Shown here: positions 52,713 through 63,560 of the stretch, one piece after another
Position numbering within the stretch: position 1 is the stretch's first letter
How the letters are laid out: the number at the start of each line of letters is the position of its first letter
Assembly: GCF_963678635.1 (NCBI RefSeq)
Contig: NC_087064.1
Coordinates: 35,535,716 to 35,599,715 of the forward strand
Direction: 5' to 3'
DNA: 64,000 nt
DNA from: Symsagittifera roscoffensis
Taxonomy: Eukaryota > Xenacoelomorpha > Acoela > Convolutidae
Notes under the pieces: model-generated
The model's input: the letters and a program-made list of their open reading frames with translations, nothing else
Databases searched by the model: none
Told to the model about the DNA's origin: nothing
Program-made: the position numbers and the translations under genes

Positions 52713-55700
52713 GAGGGACGAACCCCTGTATGTTATCACGATACAGCGTATATACAATTTATTCACAATAGTCGATTATTAGTTGTAAGATGTGAAGCTT
52801 GCACAGTATGATGATATCAGTCTATTTAAAAGATAGTGTGTTCACTACCCAATCAAGGACAAAAACTATTGATTTAAAACCAAAACTGACAAAACAAATT
52901 TGAATATTTTTTATAAAAAACGTATGTCTTTTGTACTTTTAGTCAGTCGCAGTACAATAGTCGAACTTGTTTCTAAAAAAAAAAAAGCTTTCCCTGTTCG
53001 GTGCCGCTCCAAAGAGACAAAACTTGAAGGCAGTAATTTTCTCAAGTGGGCGTCTATTGCACCCACTGAGTCCTGTGTAACCCATCTGCCTTCGGACTGC
53101 CCGAGCTAGATCTACTAAAATCCTCAGGTTAGTCGTTTTTCTCAAAAACGTTTTTGATTTGAGTCCACACTATTGAGTTACACTCTCTTGATCAATTAAG
53201 ACTTAGTGTCGCGAATGTCCGAGTTTAAACCTGTTTTGTTTTGATTCGGTTTTTTAAAAAAGGCAAAGTAATACCCCTCCGGATTGACAAAAATCGGATC
53301 CCTCCGGATTGGCGAATTTGGGACCCCTCCGGATTGACAAAAATCGGACACCTCCGGATTGGTAAACTTGCGACCCATCCGGATTGGGACCCTTCCTGTT
53401 TTGTAAAGATTTAGACGCCTCCGGATTGGAACCCCTCCGCTTTTGTAAAAAAGTAGACCCCTCCGGATTGGGACCCCTCCGTATCTGTAAAAATTTAGAC
53501 CCCTCCGGATTGAGACCCCTTCGTATCTATAAAAATTTAGACCCCTCCGGATTGGGTCTTCCGAGTTCGTAAAGATAGCTTCCCAGAGGCTTTCTAAATT
53601 TCCAACCTATACCCTTCCGGATACATTCTCCGATGCTAATATGCTGTTCGAATCAACTAGGAATGGTGTGTCGTCCTTCCCAAGACCCTTCCGGATTGAA
53701 GTTAAGCCTCTTATTCGACGATTCACCCTAACTGTGAAGGGTCTTATCGCTAGCCTAATTTCGGTTCGACTAAGGTTTTCTTGTACCTTTAGCCTTCCCG
53801 TTTTGTCTAGAACAGCGTAAAATTGCCTTATTCAACCGTTTCTACCCTTTGGTAGGGGAGTAAGGGCTTTCCAAAATTTTTTTTATAAAACGTGAAGGCT
53901 CTACCTTCCCGAATTGGTGAATTTGCTAAAAAACAATCCTAAAAAAATTTTCATGCTTACTTTTTTTGAAAAATTGATGTTTTTATTAGTAAGCTCAGCT
54001 AATTTCTGATCTAATGGTACCAAGATCAACTGGATCTGTCCAGTAGTTCCAAAGTTAATAACCAAAACGTCTTTTTTCTGAAGTGAAAAAATTTCTTTCT
54101 TATAGTTTCCGCCTAACTTTTTTTCGCAATTCTGTTCTTTTCGACCTAAAACTTATTGATCCGAGCTCAAAAGGCCTATACACTACTATTTCGATGCAAA
54201 AAAAAACCAATCTAAATCGCTCTAGCAGAAAAAAATTGCGAAAAACTATGCTATTTGGACCCCTCCGGATTGATGAATCCACTGAATCAAACACGTTAAG
54301 TTCAATTTCTCTGTAAACCGGAAGGTTATTGGCAAACAGTTTTTAAAACCTGTCGATTCACTAGTGGACGTTGACCGAACAATTATTTTTACTGTCCTAA
54401 CTCAAAAAATTTTCTTATTTTATAAGGTTCCGTTTTTTCAAAAATCACGAAAAATCGGTTTTTGGTACCAAAATAGTTCCAACCACTTCTGAACTAAACT
54501 CAACCGGTTCTACCTATTATAATAGCACAGTTACGATGTAACTCACTATCTTAGCGCTTTTTTCCGTTTCGAAAAAAATCGATATCTCAAAAATCGCGAT
54601 TTGTGGGGGATCAAAATATCGCTAATTTGACCCTAAAAACCGGTCCGCTTACTGTGTTTTTCAATGAAAAACGATATAGGAGTATTAATACAGGCTGTAT
54701 AAGTAATACTACTAGTAATAAAATACGCCTCCGGGTTTGTTCAATATCCGAATTAAGGTGCTTAACTCGGAAATTCGCAGTTGGGTGAAGGGTCACTACA
54801 GTGCAGCACTGTCGAGCCCCCCCCCCACAGATTACCATCCTATTTTTTTGTACCAAAAGGGATACAAAACTTGTTAAGGATACCCAACAGTCGACTATTG
54901 TTGTCATTGAGCCCCTTCAGGTCACTCCTTGTTCTGCTTGCTGGATCAGTCTTCTTCACTAATCCCGAGACCATCTATGTAACATTCGCCCGGAAGTACA
55001 TATTGACGGAAAATAAAGCTAAGCTATAAAACGACTGGCCAGCGTCTAAACTAAACTTTCCATGCTTTTCACCGTCTCAACCAAAGCCAGTTCTTTTGGT
55101 GGTCTTTCTAACATCGGGTCGACAAAATTATTACTGCTTTCGGCTTCGGTCTAAACACTCAAATTAACTTGTTTACATGCGAAACTAGTGAGCTAATGGC
55201 TGGGTCCCAGTATCGCCAGACCACGAGGTCAAGCCTAAAAACAGGGCTACTACTACTTATTATCCTACTTTTGTTTTTGATCAGTAGCTAAAAATCATCA
55301 TCTCCATCGAAGATGGATCAACCCTTTCCCTTAACTCCTAGCTTCTCATCGTCAGAAAATGAATTCAGATGTTAATTAAATTCAATTCAGGACATAATAG
55401 GGAATTAACATGCGCGACGAGTTACGAAGTAGGGAGCTGACACTAAGACTATAGTTCCAGAATCGAAAAATTCTGGCTAAAACAACAAAATTTTGAAACA
55501 ACTTACATGTTAGCATTAAAATTAACCACAAAACGAAAATGTGAAAATAAAAAGAAGAAAACTCTCAGAAATTTGTGACAAAATATTTTATAATGTTACA
55601 CAATAGTTTTTACATAATTTCAGTGATATTTGTAAAGTTTTGATTGGTTGAATTTTTAAAATTTTGAAGAAATGATGCGTGTGACACTTTTTATGATATT

Positions 55701-56250
55701 TGATCATTTTGTAAAAATAGTAAATACCTGAAGGAATTTTTAAAACCCGAAGATGCACAAAATGTGCGAAAACGTTTGCTTGAATTTACAATTTTAACGC
55801 ATTCTCATAATAGGGAAGCTAAAAGTTTGTATAAAATGATATAAGATCCAGTCCCGAGACCCCTCCGGATTCTTGAACCCGGGGAAATAACACCCTTATC
55901 TCCTCACCGGAAGGCTGGTTTCTAACCTTCACCGTTGTTGTGAATGGCCTTGCAACGATTGTAGCGACACAATCGTTGCAACTCGGAGCGTTCTCCGCTA
56001 ACTCTGCTGTTCGTTCAGTTCTCGTTATTGTTTTTTATCGCGATTATCGTTGTTGTCACCGTCGCAACTATTGTTTCTCTGTTTTTATTCCAGATTTCTT
56101 CCAAAATGGTCGTTTTTGACGTTTCTCAGAAATATGACGTCATCATTCGAAATTTAAAAAATTTAAAATACCAGAATATTCTAGCCTTCACGATTCGTCC
56201 AATCGTCCGAATAACACCGTTAATCCTCTAAAACTGACAATTCGGAAGGT
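52713..56250 (-). repeat. 5' LTR of copy 3 (about 3.5 kb)
   Basis: Collinear with the copy 1 LTR through the islands given there. It differs by its own CTCCGGATTG array and by an extra AT-rich block of about 400 bp (about 55,440-55,850) not present in copy 1. The gag-proximal end is set by the TGG-initiated candidate primer site at 52,712, and the outer end by the loss of similarity after GAAGGTTAGC (about 56,250). Confidence 0.68.
53270..53570 (-). repeat. CCCCTCCGGATTG array in copy 3 LTR
   Basis: About a dozen CTCCGGATTG motifs (usually within GACCCCTCCGGATTGG) recur every 20-40 bp on the plus strand, with intervening AAAAATTTAGAC or AAAAATCGG spacers. Isolated copies recur near 54,258 and 55,858. 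It is the copy 3 counterpart of the GGAGGGT array of copy 1. The core motifs are in opposite orientation in the two arrays, so the arrays probably expanded independently. Confidence 0.75.
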
Positions 56251-56504
56251 TAGCTGCTATTAATTCGAAACTGCATTTTCGTCCATTCTGGTCGAGTGTA
56301 ACAGATAGAGAATTCTATCTGTGCTATAATCGAGGAGGGTAGATTTTAAATGACAATTCTCTTGATGCATTAAAATCGACTTGATTTATATATAAAATTT
56401 TGCCGATGTATTTATATAGCGTTGGTACGGCACTATTCAACCTGTGCACGTACCGTTGCATGACGGAAGAGCCCATTTTAATTGACTTTTTTTAATAAAG
56501 TTCA
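56251..56504. other. Unassigned sequence between copy 3 LTR and the RING-like gene
   Basis: AT-rich. No gene or repeat is recognised. It probably contains the upstream region of the following gene. Confidence 0.4.
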
Positions 56505-56519
56505 CAGTAATTTTTTCAG
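56505..56519 (+). promoter_or_regulatory. 3' splice (possibly trans-splice) acceptor
   Basis: CAGTAATTTTTTCAG ends 8 nt before the ATG at 56,528. A T-run plus CAG so close to a start codon is typical of spliced-leader acceptors in nematodes. An ordinary cis-acceptor of an upstream exon is equally possible. Confidence 0.55.
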
Positions 56520-56527
56520 GAGAGTTA

Positions 56528-57022
56528 ATGACTGAGTGGCATAGTAGATTGGATTCGTCGGCTTACAACTTGAGAAACCGTTCCCTAAAACGAAAATGGT
56601 CAGAAAGTGATGTAACTCAAAAATCGAGCATCAAGAGTCTGTGCCAACCTATTACAAACGTTGGTCCAAGTGCTATTCAAAATGTCGGATATAGCGACTT
56701 AGTTCTCTCGTTGTCATGTAGGTGGTGCCGCAATGAATTTTGTGTGTCATCATGCAAGAGTCCAATACAATTGAAGCCGTGCAACCATTTAGTATGTTTC
56801 AAATGTTTGAAACAAGCCATTAATGAGTTTTTGTCTTCCAAGCTGCCAATTTCCTCCTTTGCGTGTAAATACAATTGCGGGTGTAAGACAATTACACATT
56901 TCTGGCGCAATAAATTGATTGAGAACATTTTGGAGCAAATGCCTACAGCAGGTGTGTATAAAGTTTATAAAGTATATAATTCAAGAATGCTCTGTAAATG
57001 CCCGTGGCCAAAAATTATTTGA
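56528..57022 (+). CDS. RING-type zinc-finger protein (164 residues, or first exon of a longer one)
   Basis: After a basic N-terminus (NLRNRSLKRKWSES), a RING-like pattern appears from about residue 62: CRWC, then CNHLVCFKC (C-x-H-x2-C-x2-C), then CKYNCGC. This is the cysteine/histidine arrangement expected for two zinc sites, as in E3 ubiquitin ligases. The loop between the core and the last cysteines is long. The frame ends at 57,022, but a GTGTGT donor-like site after MPTAG (about 56,952) could lead to further exons. It is the only host-like gene I can support. Its 3' part (56,873-57,117) is the source, or a relative, of the palindromic unit in the tandem array at 58-60 kb. Confidence 0.62.
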   Translation: MTEWHSRLDSSAYNLRNRSLKRKWSESDVTQKSSIKSLCQPITNVGPSAIQNVGYSDLVLSLSCRWCRNEFCVSSCKSPIQLKPCNHLVCFKCLKQAINEFLSSKLPISSFACKYNCGCKTITHFWRNKLIENILEQMPTAGVYKVYKVYNSRMLCKCPWPKII

Positions 57023-57169
57023 TCATATTTGTTTTAAAAGCCTTTTTTAGCGTTATAAAACCGGAATAAAGCAAAATTAGTTGAATCACTTGCTCAATCA
57101 GCTGACGTTCTCAATTTCATGAACATTCAAATTTAGCTACTGTGTGGGTACTAGTTACTGGTTACATAT

Positions 57170-57370
57170 CAGTATTTAGACAACCGCGTATTCAGACTGG
57201 TCAGTATTTAGACAAATACTGTTTCAACCAATCAGAATCGAGACAAAGAAGAAATTAATAAATAATTATTATTTATTTTGGATTATTTATGTCTTTTCTC
57301 GATTCTGATTGGTTCATACAGTATTTGTCTAAATACTGACGAGTATGAATACGCGGCTGTCTAAATACTG
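57170..57370. mobile_element. 201-bp inverted-repeat MITE
   Basis: The ends CAGTATTTAGACA...TGTCTAAATACTG are inverted repeats that extend about 80 bp inward (57,170-57,249 against 57,293-57,370) around an AT-rich centre. The arms contain CCAATCAGAATCGAG. There is no coding capacity, and no clear target duplication is seen. Confidence 0.8.
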
Positions 57371-57924
57371 GCTGCACTCCTAGTTACTACAGCGAGGGGG
57401 GGCTTGTTTCCGCTTCGTTAGTTTTGCTCAGTTGTTAATTTTAGTTTAAAATGTATGTCTTGCTTGGCACTTTTGCCTTGAATTTCTGTTTAATAAAAAT
57501 AGGTTTTATGATCTTGTATGGTATTTGGTTTTTCTATTTTAGTTTTTTGAGACGCTTTGCAAATGATGACTTTTCGCAAAAATTGATTTCGTTTCTCAAA
57601 AACCCTTTTACCGATTTTCAAAAAGTGTATCCACAGGAAGACCACCTACACCCTTGTGTGCCTGCATACTCCCCTGGTCTTTTTTGCCTTATGCCTTTGT
57701 CTACAGTCTTCGAAAAAGTCTGTAGGGGTAATATTTGACCGATTGTGTTTCGATTTCTCAAAAACTAACGTAACAAACCTAAGATTTTTGTTTCATGGAG
57801 TAGTGAGGATTTGAAAAGCTGCCCTCCATAAGCGACTAAGCCCAAACATTTTTACACATAAAATGATGGCCCTCGGAATAGTGGTTGATTTGTTTGTCCG
57901 TTTTTTCGAATCTTACTGACTTAC
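57371..57924. other. Unassigned region before the tandem array
   Basis: A 95-codon frame with a hydrophobic N-terminus (57,451-57,738) exists, but its composition is compatible with chance in AT-rich DNA. No other feature is supported. Confidence 0.4.
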
Positions 57925-60034
57925 TTGAAAACTAGCCTCCCATATCTGAGATTGTGGGTTCAATGGAGATAACGGGCAGTGGGAACTCCCCTGCATTAAC
58001 CGCCACTCATAATTTTTTTTACACCAAAAGTAATCGTCCTCGAAAAGTCTTTGTTTGAGCGCTTTGTTTCTAAATTTTATTATATGTGCCGAAAACTACA
58101 CTCCCATATCTGGGATTTTGTATTTACCACAAACTGCAGTTTGAATTGAAGACTAATGCGACAGAAGCATTCTTGAATTATATACTTTATAAACTTTATA
58201 CACACCTGCTGTAGGCATTTGCTCCAAAATGTTCTCAATCAATTTATTGCGCCAGAAATGTGTAATTGTCTTACAATTGCGGGTGTAAGACAATTACACA
58301 TTTCTGGCGCAATAAATTGATTGAGAACATTTTGGAGCAAATGCCTACAGCAGGTGTGTATAAAGTTTATAAAGTATATAGTTCAAGAATGCTCTGTAAA
58401 TGCCCGTGGCCAAAAGTTATTTGATCATATTTGTTTTAAAAGCCCTTTTTAGCGTTATAAAACCGGAATAAAGCAAAATCAGTTGAATCACTTGCTCAAT
58501 CAGCTGACATTCTCAATTTGAAAACTAGCCTTCTTACATTCTTACTTGAAAACTAGCCTCCCATATCTGAGATTGTGGGTTCAATGGAGATAACGGGCAG
58601 TGAAAACTCCCCTGCATTAACCGCCACTCATAATTTTTTTTACACCAAAAGTAATCGTCCTCGAAAAGTCTTTGTTTGAGCGCTTTGTTTCTAAATTTTA
58701 TTATATGTGCCGAAAACTACACTCCCATATCTGGGATTTTGTATTTACCACAAACTGCAGTTTGAATTGAAGACTAATGCGACAGAAGCATTCTTGAATT
58801 ATATACTTTATAAACTTTATACACACCTGCTGTAGGCATTTGCTCCAAAATGTTCTCAATCAATTTATTGCGCCAGAAATGTGTAATTGTCTTACAATTG
58901 CGGGTGTAAGACAATTACACATTTCTGGCGCAATAAATTGATTGAGAACATTTTGGAGCAAATGCCTACAGCAGGTGTGTATAAAGTTTATAAAGTATAT
59001 AGTTCAAGAATGCTCTGTAAATGCCCGTGGCCAAAAGTTATTTGATCATATTTGTTTTAAAAGCCCTTTTTAGCGTTATAAAACCGGAATAAAGCAAAAT
59101 CAGTTGAATCACTTGCTCAATCAGCTGACATTCTCAATTTGAAAACTAGCCTTCTTACATTCTTACTTGAAAACTAGCCTCCCATATCTGAGATTGTGGG
59201 TTCAATGGAGATAACGGGCAGTGAAAACTCCCCTGCATTAACCGCCACTCATAATTTTTTTTACACCAAAAGTAATCGTCCTCGAAAAGTCTTTGTTTGA
59301 GCGCTTTGTTTCTAAATTTTATTATATGTGCCGAAAACTACACTCCCATATCTGGGATTTTGTATTTACCACAAACTGCAGTTTGAATTGAAGACTAATG
59401 CGACAGAAGCATTCTTGAATTATATACTTTATAAACTTAATACACACCTGCTGTAGGCATTTGCTCCAAAATGTTCTCAATCAATTTATTGCGCCAGAAA
59501 TGTGTAATTGTCTTACAATTGCGGGTGTAAGACAATTACACATTTCTGGCGCAATAAATTGATTGAGAACATTTTGGAGCAAATGCCTACAGCAGGTGTG
59601 TATAAAGTTTATAAAGTATATAGTTCAAGAATGCTCTGTAAATGCCCGTGGCCAAAAGTTATTTGATCATATTTGTTTTAAAAGCCCTTTTTAGCGTTAT
59701 AAAACCGGAATAAAGCAAAATCAGTTGAATCACTTGCTCAATCAGCTGACATTCTCAATTTGAAAACTAGCCTTCTTACATTCTTACTTGAAAACTAGCC
59801 TCCCATATCTGAGATTGTGGGTTCAATGGAGATAACGGGCAGTGAAAACTCCCCTGCATTAACCGCCACTCATAATTTTTTTTACACCAAAAGTAATCGT
59901 CCTCGAGAAGTCAATTTTTGAGCGCTTTGTTTCTAAATTTTATTATCTGTGCCGAAAACTACACTCCCATATCTGGGATTTTGTATTTACCACAAACTGC
60001 AGTTTGAATTGAAGACTAATGCGACAGAAGCATT
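57925..60034 (+). repeat. 621-bp tandem repeat array (three full units plus partial ends)
   Basis: The landmark ACTGCAGTTTGAATTG recurs with GCAGT at 58,136, 58,757, 59,378 and 59,999, exactly 621 bp apart, and units differ by only a few bases. A partial unit of about 210 bp precedes the first full unit, and about 35 bp of a unit follow the last. Each unit holds a palindrome derived from the RING-like gene's 3' end plus unrelated sequence (GAAAACTAGCCTCCCATATCTG and onward). The near identity indicates recent expansion. Confidence 0.95.
58169..58390. repeat. Palindrome with 106-bp arms and 10-bp loop (first of three)
   Basis: The left arm 58,169-58,274 is the near-perfect reverse complement of 58,285-58,390, with loop AATTGCGGGT. 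The right arm and the sequence following it to about 58,519 match 56,873-57,117 of the RING-like gene and its downstream region. The same structure recurs 621 and 1,242 bp downstream. Confidence 0.93.
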
Positions 60035-60589
60035 GAACCAATTAAATTAGCCATAGCACGAAATAAATGCGAGTCAAGTTGTTTCTCATAGAGCAGCCTT
60101 CGGTTGAATTTTTTTGTTGTAAATTAATGGTTTTGTGAGATGATCATTGTTGACTTGTCTAGGAATTTTTTTGGCTGCTGCTTGCTTTGTAATTGAGCTA
60201 TGATTTTCCATATGGTAGGGTTGAACCTATAATGCGATATTGCGACTCCTCCGCCGAAATTATAGCTCCGACCATTGAAAATGGGAAGGAACTTTGTATT
60301 CGGGTGTTTTTGATTCTTTGCTTTGCACGGTAAATCAGGTACAACAAATAGTCGTGATTAAAAGACTTCTAAAAATTTCAAAATTTTTTCCAGTGTCCAA
60401 AATATTGGTTTGAAATTTTTGATTTCTCGTCTATTTTCGAGCGAGAAAAGCGAATGGGTCGGCTGACAGAATAGCCGGCGAAGGTAAGTAGTAATTGAGC
60501 CAAGAGTCGATGAACATAGGTGCAGATGATTTTTTTGAGCTCGACGCCATTTGCATCCTGGCGAACAAGGAGTCGGATTCGCCACGTGA
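60035..60589. other. Unassigned region between tandem array and LINE fragment
   Basis: No gene is supported. Open frames exist on both strands around 60,360-60,590, but none shows a motif. Part of it may be eroded LINE sequence upstream of the recognisable RT. Confidence 0.35.
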
Positions 60590-61425
60590 TAGCAGAATCG
60601 GCTCCCTTACGCACTGTCCTTGCTTTACTAGACTTTTGAAAGCCTTTCGATATAGTGTTTTATCGCACACTCATGGAAATCATTCCTGCTTCCAAGAGGT
60701 CTAATGCGCTGGCTCAGCAAATATTTAATAGGCGTCAAGCCACCATTTGCTTTTGCGAACAGTCATCACCCTAAGAATAGTTCACTGCGGAGTTCCCCCA
60801 AGGTCCGGTACTATCACCCACTGTTTTTAAGTCTTACATTCATGACGCTCCTCCCCCAGAGAATATACAACGGACCTCATGTTCTGACGAATTCTATCCT
60901 TTCTCCCGATGCTCTGATATCGAGAAAGCATCAAAATAATTGAACGGCTACCTAAAATTTCGTTCCGTTTTTTTTATATCTCGAAAAATAATTCTTGCGT
61001 CCTAAAGGATCAGTAACTCTCTTTTTGTCTTCCAAGAAAGACTTTAAAAGAGCCAAGTAAACTTTTAAGCAATGAGCCTCTACCGTTGAGCAAAAATCCC
61101 AAAATTTTAGGCGTTAATTTGACCCGACTCCTCGTTTTGCCACTCACTGCAAACAGTCCGCGCTTAAGGCCAGGCGCAGGATAGGAGTCCTGAAAGCATT
61201 AGCAGGTTCAACTTGGGCCCGAACAAGAAAATATTCTTTCAACCTACAAAGCCTTCATTATACCAATACTAGCTAACGCCTCACTGCATGGTTCCACGCT
61301 GCCTGTAAAATTTCATAAATCACCTGCAGGTTACCCGAAGTCAAGTCCTCCGTGTTATAACTGGCTCCACCCTCATGAGTTCCACTGTCCACCTGCACGG
61401 TGAAGCTGAAATTTAAACCGACAAA
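60590..61425 (+). pseudogene. Decayed non-LTR retrotransposon reverse transcriptase (C-terminal part)
   Basis: Plus-strand pieces in changing frames match LINE RT: RTVLALLDF then stop then KPFDIV (block A, about 60,612-60,665), GVPQGPVLSP in a frame restored by discounting one C of a five-C run (about 60,790-60,825), and YIHDAPPPENI followed by a degenerate YADD position (CSDEF). DIEKASK...LNGYL and NPKILGVNLTRLL (about 61,088-61,125) come next, then ALAGSTW (about 61,198) and HLQVTRSQVLRVITGST (about 61,320-61,370). The order is correct for the palm and thumb of a LINE. Many stops and shifts show it is dead. Confidence 0.85.
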
Positions 61426-62227
61426 AATCATAACGCTTTCTTATTTTTTCAAATCTCTTCTTACAGTTCCCATCACGCCAACTGTTTTTTTTTCTCCAAA
61501 CAACCCCTTTCACCCGCCAACTTTGCCCATCAATTTTCAACTTAAAAGTCTTGAAATTTGTTCAGGCTCAATTTTTGTCCGCGGTTTGATTTCTGGTTTA
61601 TTTTCAAGTTCAACTCATCTCCTTGGTTAAAAGTAGGCAAACACAACTATCGAATTTCAAAAGTTTAAAGTTCACGAAAAACGTGATCAGCTTCTAGTTT
61701 CAAAATTGAAATTTAATTTTCAGATTTTGTAGTGGAATGAAAAGTTCACCCATTGATCACGTTTTCTCTAGTTGGGTTAATTTATTCGAAAACATTTCAG
61801 TCATCAATTGTAGTATAATTTCAAAGAGATTCAAGGGCATCTATGTTTTTCCTAAAATTCGGAAGTCGTCATTATTTTTTTTGTTTTCTTGTGTTCATTG
61901 ACACTTTTCCAGCTGTCTGTTGGCTCTGTTTTATTCAAACTCTGAAAAGTTTTGTCAATTAAGTTTTCATTTTTTGGCGCCATCTTGGGAATAAAAAAAC
62001 TTTGAACATTCAAAGAAAAACTTCTACAAAAAATTTTCAATTTTTTTCGAAGTCATTTTTTGAACAAAATATTTTCGAAGTCATTTTTTGAACAAATTTT
62101 TTCCGATTTTCCGATTTTATAATGAATAGATACGATGAGTATAACGAGAATAGATATTGAGTTTCACGAGTTCCATATTAGGCTGATGGGAGACTTGTTC
62201 CAAAGCAATCAAATGAAGGTTGTGATA
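61426..62227. other. Unassigned AT-rich sequence
   Basis: No gene is supported. A short direct duplication of TTTTCGAAGTCATTTTTTGA occurs at about 62,044 and 62,070. Confidence 0.4.
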
Positions 62228-62251
62228 GATAAAGTCTGACTTACTGTTTAG

Positions 62252-62478
62252 GTTTTTGTGAGTTTACGAGTGCTAGTGAGGATTGTGTATCTGCGTTGGA
62301 TAAGCAGATAATGGAATTAATGTCGAACTTCATGGTAAGCAAAGCGTCCCTGAAGCTACTGTTTAAGATGAGCGGAGACGGAAATGATGTCAGCTCTCGT
62401 CCAGTGGACACACGACCACGAAGAAGACAACCTCTTGTGAGCCGAGGCTTGTGGCGCAATTTGTTCGCACTGTTCTAG
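62252..62478 (+). CDS. Possible small exon, unrecognised
   Basis: After a TTACTGTTTAG acceptor-like site, a frame reads FCEFTSASEDCVSALDKQIM, then KASLKLLFKMSGDGNDVSS and a basic PRRRQPLVSRGLWRNLF end. The base composition is higher in GC than its surroundings, which mildly supports coding. No motif is recognised. Confidence 0.3.
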
Positions 62479-63169
62479 AATTCCTTTTGGTTAACCTTTC
62501 TCGTTTTTTTGCCTGCTGCAACTTAAAAGATTTGTTTTTTTTTTGTGATGCGATACTAAGATGCTAATATAATTGAGTTACAATCTTCAAAAAAGTCAGA
62601 GATGTCCTTTTAATCGACCATTGCAGAGTCAATAATAGATCATTCACCCTTGCGATAAACAAGGGTATTGCAATCGGGTAGCTGACTTTTTTCCGTAAAT
62701 AACTTTGTTCACAGAATGGTCAAAATTAGAAATGGTAAGTTTAGGTTCAGTTAATAATGAATTCAAATTTCTTTGCATCTTGATACACTTGGTCTGGAGG
62801 TAACGAATGTGCCAGGTACTTTAAAGGTTCTGGGTTCGGATCTGACAGGACCTGTTTTTTTTTTCAAAGGGGAAATAGTCATTTTCAAAAAAAAAATGAT
62901 GGATTTTTTTGTCTGCTCATGTTTTGTCGGCTTAGTTGCCATATTGTAGAATTAGGACTTTCGTATAAGATGAAAACAAAAGAATGTGAAATCAGCATCG
63001 GAAGATAATGTACCCAGCGGTAGCAAAGCCGAAAATACCTTGTAGGAAACCCTTTAAATCGAAAAAAAAAATCAAAGAGACCGTAGAATAGGTAATTCTA
63101 CTAGCCGGAAATACTTTACCGATAGATTGAATTAATAAAATCGTTCGACATCAAATTTATAGAAATTTA
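62479..63169. other. Unassigned AT-rich sequence
   Basis: No gene is supported. A tRNA-like stretch ending in a T-run lies at about 62,785-62,865 and is discussed among the rejected items. Confidence 0.4.
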
Positions 63170-63560
63170 GGGGAGTTTCCAGTTCATAGAAACCTCTCAT
63201 AGTTTTCCGAGACCAGCTCTATGAGGGAGCAAAACTCCCCGATATCTCCAGCTAGCACCCTGCGGCGAGGGCCCAGGTTCTTTGCAAACTCGCCCAGCTT
63301 GCTGGCCTAATCCCGCGCAACGGGGCCCACCGCGAATAGGGTCATTTCGTCGAGCTCTTCCTCCCCCACGAACCGTATGAAGAGGGGTGACACACTATAA
63401 CCGCCCCTGGTATTCCCCATGTAGGCAGCGACTTTGATTTGGGATACCTGGCGTGGAAGTTCCTCCGGCTTTCTGGGCCCGGCCCCAGATGAAGCAAGGG
63501 CAGTCCTGGCAGAACCCCTTCTCTAGGTCAAGGTTCAGGACGAATTTGCTTCGGGACATT
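63170..63560 (-). pseudogene. GC-rich broken coding fragment, unrecognised
   Basis: On the minus strand, MSRSKFVLNLDLEKGFCQDC and PCFIWGRAQK (from about 63,560) continue, after a frame change, as QIKVAAYMGNTRGGYSVSPL, FIRFVGEEELDEMTLFAVGP, a TAG, and KLGEFAKNLGPRRRVLAGDI then GEFCSLIELVSENYERFL. GC content is much higher than in the flanking DNA, and the reconstructed order reads like real protein. One frameshift and one stop break it. Its family is unknown; a transposon protein or a retrogene are possible. Confidence 0.5.

Larger units (their letters stand above)
43860..56250 (-). mobile_element. Copy 3: internally deleted, 3'-truncated member of the giant retroelement family
   Basis: On the minus strand: LTR (52,713-56,250), leader, gag, protease, then directly the middle of ORF2, then ORF3 cut off at the palindrome edge. 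RT, RNase H and integrase are absent. Most gag damage is in-frame stops, while the region after protease also has frameshifts. It is strongly diverged from copies 1 and 2. The remainder of ORF3 and the 3' LTR are not found on the other side of the palindrome. Confidence 0.88.

Noticed and set aside
53270-53570. CRISPR-like regularly spaced repeats
   Set aside because: Repeats are only 10-16 bp, spacing is irregular, spacers resemble each other, and the context is a eukaryotic LTR.
57451-57738. 95-codon frame with hydrophobic N-terminus
   Set aside because: AT-rich composition gives such frames by chance, and there is no motif or repeat support.
62785-62865. tRNA-like sequence with a B-box-like GGTTCGGATCT and a following T-run
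   Set aside because: The T-stem pairs at only three of five positions and no convincing acceptor stem forms. At best it is a tRNA relic or SINE fragment.
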